Shown here one piece after another: positions 51,901 to 56,664 of a stretch of DNA of 56,664 bases. Below the pieces are notes generated by a model. It had not been told where the DNA came from. It did not search any database and saw only the letters and a program-made list of their open reading frames with translations. The position numbers and the translations under genes were made by a program. The DNA comes from Methanosarcina sp. UBA293. GTDB taxonomy: Archaea > Halobacteriota > Methanosarcinia > Methanosarcinales > Methanosarcinaceae. The stretch lies in NCBI GenBank assembly GCA_002499445.1, contig DALS01000012.1, forward strand, positions 70,469 through 127,132, in the 5' to 3' direction. Numbering within the stretch: the stretch's first letter is position 1; each line of letters opens with the position of its first letter.

Positions 51901-54900
51901 CGCGAGCAAGATCCATTAAAACAAGGATTGAAACCCATCTCTAATTTTCAAATCCATTCCTACACAACATGATTCGCGAGCAAGATCCATTAAAACAAGG
52001 ATTGAAACACCGGTTGTGGTAGTTTATCGAATGCTTCTGCAACTGATTCGCGAGCAAGATCCATTAAAACAAGGATTGAAACAGACGTGGTTTCAGGCAG
52101 TAATAGTCCTGTTCGGCTATTCGCGAGCAAGATCCATTAAAACAAGGATTGAAACTTTCTGAAAGTTTTCTTCCCCTTAGATGCCGAAACTATTCGCGAG
52201 CAAGATCCATTAAAACAAGGATTGAAACTGTGACGCTCACAGGACATTCCGCGTCATGTACTTATTCGCGAGCAAGATCCATTAAAACAAGGATTGAAAC
52301 TTATACTGCGCTTCCAATTTTCCTTTTCGCGCGTTTTATTCGCGAGCAAGATCCATTAAAACAAGGATTGAAACGCCATACACTTTGCATCATCACACGG
52401 TCTTTAGGATATTCGCGAGCAAGATCCATTAAAACAAGGATTGAAACTATAACATATCGTCTTTACGCATCTGTGCTCCATAGCATTCGCGAGCAAGATC
52501 CATTAAAACAAGGATTGAAACCTACTGGGTTAGATTCAACGACTGAAGCTCTATCAGGATTCGCGAGCAAGATCCATTAAAACAAGGATTGAAACGTGCT
52601 TTTTCAAAATCGTAAGATTTGTTAGGAAAAATATTCGCGAGCAAGATCCATTAAAACAAGGATTGAAACCCCTTAGCTCGGTCATCGATTCGGGAGTATT
52701 CAATTCGCGAGCAAGATCCATTAAAACAAGGATTGAAACTTTTCAACCCACCGACACTCGACTGAACCTCAACGGATTCGCGAGCAAGATCCATTAAAAC
52801 AAGGATTGAAACCATCAACACCAAAAGAACTAAACAAACAAAAAAACGATTCGCGAGCAAGATCCATTAAAACAAGGATTGAAACTCAGTGGAAATACAA
52901 GACACATTAAAAACAATCAAATTCGCGAGCAAGATCCATTAAAACAAGGATTGAAACCATATATCCCATAATTTCGGAGAGTGTTTTGAGATCGAGTATT
53001 CGCGAGCAAGATCCATTAAAACAAGGATTGAAACAGTATGTTGCCGACTATATCAAGTGTACTGAAATTCGCGAGCAAGATCCATTAAAACAAGGATTGA
53101 AACCTTACATGTTGCTTCATATAAAATAAAATCGTTTTTCAAAAAAATTCGCGAGCAAGATCCATTAAAACAAGGATTGAAACTCAAATGATGTTGCCCA
53201 CCCAAAATCTTGCCATTTTCATTCGCGAGCAAGATCCATTAAAACAAGGATTGAAACATACAACGAACCACAGTATCACTGAAGAATTCGTGATTCAAAA
53301 TATTCGCGAGCAAGATCCATTAAAACAAGGATTGAAACAATTATGTAAGGGTACATGGGCACAAGTAGAGGTTATTCGCGAGCAAGATCCATTAAAACAA
53401 GGATTGAAACTATAGACCCAAATGGTTAACCTGTTTCGTATCGAAAAGATTCGCGAGCAAGATCCATTAAAACAAGGATTGAAACTTAAAAAGGTTGTAG
53501 CAGGAGAAGTCAGTAGGGAGATTCGCGAGCAAGATCCATTAAAACAAGGATTGAAACCGTATCACAGCAGGCCCTGTGGTATGGGTGCTTGGGAATTCGC
53601 GAGCAAGATCCATTAAAACAAGGATTGAAACGAAATATCCCCCATGGTCCTGAAAGACTTCCTTCTTATTCGCGAGCAAGATCCATTAAAACAAGGATTG
53701 AAACTTCCTGCCCCCGCTCCCCATATAATCGTGAAATATATTCGCGAGCAAGATCCATTAAAACAAGGATTGAAACCCGATGGCAATTTTAACTGACTCG
53801 TCAGGCTCGATTCGCGAGCAAGATCCATTAAAACAAGGATTGAAACCCAACAGAATCAAGAATTTCCTGTGGTACTGCTCCGATTCGCGAGCAAGATCCA
53901 TTAAAACAAGGATTGAAACAAAAATATAATATGTTCAAATTGCGGAATAATGAAAGATTCGCGAGCAAGATCCATTAAAACAAGGATTGAAACCATTTGG
54001 TACACGGACCATCACGTTTCCTGCGGTTCCATTCGCGAGCAAGATCCATTAAAACAAGGATTGAAACGTGCCATATTCTGGTCTGTCAAATGTCTTTCAA
54101 TGTATTCGCGAGCAAGATCCATTAAAACAAGGATTGAAACTTCTAGCAGGGCGTATCATTATTGACACCCCAAGAATGTATTCGCGAGCAAGATCCATTA
54201 AAACAAGGATTGAAACAAAATAGTCTTTTCTTCGGCGCTTGCCAACTCAATAATTCGCGAGCAAGATCCATTAAAACAAGGATTGAAACTTTAATCTCAC
54301 GGCACCCATATGCGGTATGGGTGAGATATTCGCGAGCAAGATCCATTAAAACAAGGATTGAAACGTTCCTCGGTTCAATCCAGACACTCGCAACATTTTA
54401 TTCGCGAGCAAGATCCATTAAAACAAGGATTGAAACCATATAATGAGTGCAAGAATGTTGAAAAGTGTATTAAATATTCGCGAGCAAGATCCATTAAAAC
54501 AAGGATTGAAACGGAGAAAAGGGTATACATATTCTCAGATAGCCATATTCGCGAGCAAGATCCATTAAAACAAGGATTGAAACCACATCCCCACTCTGGG
54601 TTCTCTCTCATATATGAGACTGATTCGCGAGCAAGATCCATTAAAACAAGGATTGAAACACTATACTATCAAGGCTAGCCTTGCGTGCGCCGTAATTATT
54701 CGCGAGCAAGATCCATTAAAACAAGGATTGAAACTGGGAGGGTCCGGAAAGTTCCCGGTGTGGCTCGCGATTCGCGAGCAAGATCCATTAAAACAAGGAT
54801 TGAAACAGAGTCTGATAATTTGGTTAGTTTTCGTAGACATACAATTCGCGAGCAAGATCCATTAAAACAAGGATTGAAACCTTACTAGGTGAAATATGTA

Positions 54901-55242
54901 TGTCTACGAAAACATTCGCGAGCAAGATCCATTAAAACAAGGATTGAAACCAAGCTAGAGTTAGATTGGAAATTCTATTACTACCTATTCGCGAGCAAGA
55001 TCCATTAAAACAAGGATTGAAACTTAGAATATGGAATATTCCAATGGTCGTTATCGTATTCGCGAGCAAGATCCATTAAAACAAGGATTGAAACAGGCAG
55101 CTAGTGCTCCATCGGAGGCTCCGGGCTCTGATTCGCGAGCAAGATCCATTAAAACAAGGATTGAAACGTGGTGATGACAGTAAAGCTCCTTCTAAGCCTT
55201 CTGAGATTCGCGAGCAAGATCCATTAAAAGCAAGTTTGGAAG
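48975..55242 (+). CRISPR. CRISPR array, 85 repeats plus one degenerate, 85 spacers
   Basis: The 37-bp repeat starts ATTCGCGAGCAAGATCCATT and ends AAGGATTGAAAC. I counted 85 intact copies by eye (first at 48975-49011, last intact at 55131-55167) plus a degenerate terminal one. Intact copies showed no differences when read through. Spacers are mostly 34-39 bp, with extremes of 32 (53035-53066) and 44 (53258-53301). The last eight bases would form the crRNA 5' tag after Cas6 cleavage. Because the repeat lacks stops in several frames, both strands show many long false reading frames here. Count uncertainty is about one. Confidence 0.98.
55206..55242 (+). repeat. Degenerate terminal CRISPR repeat
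   Basis: The first 24 bases match the repeat exactly; the 3' part reads GCAAGTTTGGAAG instead of CAAGGATTGAAAC. This loss of the Cas6 site and tag is typical of the trailer end. The antitoxin ATG lies 36 bases downstream, about one spacer length. Confidence 0.92.
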
Positions 55243-55278
55243 TCTATTTATTTATTCTATTATAACATATTATAATAT

Positions 55279-55530
55279 ATGTCTACAATAGCTATAGACC
55301 CGGATGTAAAGGAATCGCTTAGGGAGTTGAAGTTAGCTCCCGAAGAGTCTTATAACTCAGTAGTTAAGAGACTTATTAGCGAAGTTAAAAAGAAAGAAGA
55401 TTATAAACCTATGTTTCCAAAAGAAGAAAAACAGGAACATAAGGAATCTCATATAAAAGATTTTAATGCTTGGTTAGAAAAGAAGCTGGTAGAAGATAAA
55501 AATATTTTAGATGCGCTTGGAAGAAAGTGA
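55279..55530 (+). CDS. Ribbon-helix-helix antitoxin (VapB/DUF7557-like)
   Basis: An 83-aa protein with an N-terminal ribbon-helix-helix-like segment (STIAIDPDVKESLRELK, then SYNSVVKRLISEV) and a charged C-terminal half likely to wrap the toxin. The gene has no ribosome binding site; a TATA-like stretch ends directly at the ATG, suggesting a leaderless transcript. Its 3' end overlaps the toxin start by 20 bp. Neutralisation of the downstream toxin and self-repression are inferred from family behaviour. Confidence 0.75.
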   Translation: MSTIAIDPDVKESLRELKLAPEESYNSVVKRLISEVKKKEDYKPMFPKEEKQEHKESHIKDFNAWLEKKLVEDKNILDALGRK

Positions 55531-55918
55531 TGCTTTGATCAGTTTAATTGAGATTTTGAAAATTCATCAAAAGGTTATAAATTACGATAAATTTAAAGAT
55601 CCAGATGATTATACTCCCGCGATACGTTCTTTAGCTATTTTGGAATTAATGTTTGAATATTTAATAAAAGAATCTAACACTATTTTCGAAAATGCCGCAA
55701 TAATAGTCTATACTATTGTTGCAAAAAATCCCTTTTTCAATGGAAATAAGAGAACTGGTTACGAAGCTATGAACTTTGTTATTGAAGATGCAGGATACAG
55801 GTTTACATCTACAGATGAAGAAATGATAGAATTCATAGCTAGAGTAGCTACGACAGAAAACGAGATGTCAATTGAAGATATAAAAGAGTGGATAATTCGA
55901 CATACGGAAAGAATATGA
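55511..55918 (+). CDS. doc: Doc/Fic-family toxin, altered active site
   Basis: A 135-aa helical protein of the death-on-curing (Doc) branch of Fic proteins, which phosphorylate or AMPylate targets such as EF-Tu. The core is IIVYTIVAKNPFFNGNKRTGYEAMNFV. The usual motif is HPFx[D/E]GNKR; here the His is Asn (N-P-F-F) and the acidic residue is Asn. The anion-binding GNKR remains. The His is the catalytic base, so activity may be lost or altered, unless the local alignment is shifted by one. It overlaps the antitoxin gene by 20 bp in another frame. Confidence 0.8.
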   Translation: MRLEESDALISLIEILKIHQKVINYDKFKDPDDYTPAIRSLAILELMFEYLIKESNTIFENAAIIVYTIVAKNPFFNGNKRTGYEAMNFVIEDAGYRFTSTDEEMIEFIARVATTENEMSIEDIKEWIIRHTERI

Positions 55919-55958
55919 TAACATAAAATCAAAGAAACGTATAGAGTAACAATTAATA

Positions 55959-55995
55959 ATTAGCAAGTAAGATCCATTAGAACAAGGATTGAAGC
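55959..55995 (+). repeat. Isolated fossil CRISPR repeat
   Basis: 37 bases with 32 matches to the array repeat (mismatches at positions 4, 7, 10, 22 and 36), in the same orientation. It lies 716 bp beyond the terminal repeat, just after the toxin gene. The array once extended further, or a copy was left behind when the toxin-antitoxin genes entered. A shorter match follows at 56012-56033, too close to be a normal unit. Confidence 0.85.
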
Positions 55996-56006
55996 CGACT
56001 TCTTCA

Positions 56007-56504
56007 TCAATACCAATTAGACAAGGTTTCAAACTCCCTGCTTGCTTTTCTTAGCTTAAGACCTTTTATGTTTGCAATTCCGTCTATTTCAGACTTGTCT
56101 TCGCTAAGAATATAGCTATCTCTTTCATGAGCTGTATTTACTAGCCATGGTTTGCCACTCTTATAAAAGCTCAAATCTTCGGGAAAATCAGACTGCACCC
56201 ATCCATATAATGAATTTGAAACCTCTTTTATTATTTCCCTGGCATGTGTGTCGGTTCTGTAGTGGTAAACATATGCTGTACGTCCTCCTCCTAATATAGT
56301 TCCTGCCCATTCTGATTGCTCTTTCATTTCTATTAAATATGGCTTTAGCTTTTCCAATATGGATTTACCGTTATCGTTTAATTTTATTTCTTTGCGTGTA
56401 ACGAGAATAAATTCGTCACATAAATCAAAAGCAAGGTCTATCAAATATCTGTAAACATCATTTCTGGGTTCAGAAGTAATATACATCAAGTTTCTCTTAT
56501 ACAT
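56007..56504 (-). CDS. Hypothetical protein, about 165 aa
   Basis: I do not recognise this protein. It has no membrane segment or signal peptide and no clear motif; recognisable features are SEWAGTILGGGRTAYVYHY and the polar core KPWLVNTAHERDSYILSED. The frame opens at 56519, but GGAGGG seven bases before the ATG at 56504 supports that start. A second ATG at 56486 follows because the start region is duplicated with an 18-bp period (GAAACTTGATGTAT twice). The 3' end covers the short CRISPR-repeat-like stretch after the fossil repeat. It is convergent with the toxin gene. Confidence 0.65.
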   Translation of the reverse strand: MYKRNLMYITSEPRNDVYRYLIDLAFDLCDEFILVTRKEIKLNDNGKSILEKLKPYLIEMKEQSEWAGTILGGGRTAYVYHYRTDTHAREIIKEVSNSLYGWVQSDFPEDLSFYKSGKPWLVNTAHERDSYILSEDKSEIDGIANIKGLKLRKASREFETLSNWY

Positions 56505-56519
56505 CAAGTTTCCCTCCAT

Positions 56520-56664
56520 ATAAATTGATTAAAGATCGGCTCTGTAGAAATCCTTAATTTGATGTAAATAATCTCTATTACTTTTTTGTTTATGTTATAG
56601 ACTATTAGTTTAACTTTTACTTCCTTTACTTGATTTCTAAGCTTTCTTGCTCTTAATGTTTCTC
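56520..56664. other. Upstream region of the last gene
   Basis: About 145 AT-rich bases up to the window edge. It should hold the promoter of the minus-strand gene. I see no further gene. Confidence 0.4.

Noticed and set aside
48993..54888. Dozens of 60-140-codon frames on both strands with repeated peptides such as REQDPLKQGLK, SRARSIKTRIET or FNPCFNGSCSRI
   Set aside because: They are translations of the CRISPR repeat, which lacks stops in several frames. The sequence between repeats is spacer DNA.
54881..55290. Spacer 54881-54913 targeting the antitoxin start (shared TATGTCTAC)
   Set aside because: Only nine bases agree, which is expected by chance in AT-rich DNA. Its clear partner is the neighbouring spacer.
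56012..56033. A second partial CRISPR repeat after the fossil repeat
   Set aside because: About 17 of 22 bases match, but it begins only 16 bases after the fossil repeat and is inside the coding end of the last gene. It is too weak to call.

Overview
The window looks like a methanogenic archaeon of the genus Methanosarcina, probably close to M. mazei. This is inferred from an archaeal class III PRPP synthase, an AglB-type oligosaccharyltransferase, WrbA and a GH15 glucoamylase-like protein, from GGAGGTGA-type ribosome binding sites with frequent TTG/GTG starts, and from AT-rich spacers full of short tandem repeats. From memory, M. mazei strains carry type I-B and type III-C CRISPR systems with 37-nt repeats like the one here. 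I could not run a search.

Layout. (1) 1-7300: housekeeping genes, mostly on the minus strand: a CDIN1-like nuclease, a Cys-rich hypothetical, prs, moaC, a 61-aa protein and the fused NAD(P)HX repair enzyme nnr. On the plus strand is a TrkA-N/DHH phosphoesterase. (2) 7354-28095: a surface-glycan island with the oligosaccharyltransferase AglB, at least six glycosyltransferase genes (one a tandem fusion), a Wzm/Wzt-type polysaccharide ABC exporter, three SAM methyltransferases, a GT-C-like membrane protein and an AglD-like flippase-family protein. (3) 28431-31818: wrbA, a 51-aa zinc-binding protein and a GH15 enzyme whose reading frame has no ATG, GTG or TTG start. (4) 31869-48861: a large CRISPR-Cas locus. 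A CARF-wHTH regulator (Csa3-like) is divergent from cas8-cas7-cas5-cas3-cas6 (type I-B). Then comes a six-gene Cmr-like module in the order cmr1, cmr6-like, cas10, cmr4, cmr5, cmr3/cas5-like, which fits type III-C. It is followed by cas1-cas2-cas4. (5) 48975-55242: one CRISPR array, by my count 85 intact 37-bp repeats plus one degenerate terminal repeat (85 spacers). (6) 55279-55918: a ribbon-helix-helix antitoxin with a Doc/Fic-type toxin, lying between the degenerate terminal repeat and an isolated fossil repeat at 55959-55995. A minus-strand gene of unknown function closes the window.

How the parts work together. Cas1-Cas2-Cas4 would add spacers at the leader end next to cas4. Cas6 would cut the single repeat type to leave an 8-nt ATTGAAAC tag. 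Both the I-B effector (Cas8-Cas7-Cas5 with Cas3) and the III-C effector could draw on the same crRNAs. The III-C Cas10 keeps an HD motif but has lost the GGDD cyclase motif, so no cyclic oligoadenylate is expected from it. That sits oddly with the CARF regulator at the head of the locus.

Most notable: the III-C module placed between cas6 and cas1 of the I-B operon; two genes (cmr1 and GH15) with good Shine-Dalgarno sites but AUA/AUU in the start position; a toxin-antitoxin pair embedded in the array trailer; and neighbouring spacers whose sequences overlap by 17 bp on opposite strands.
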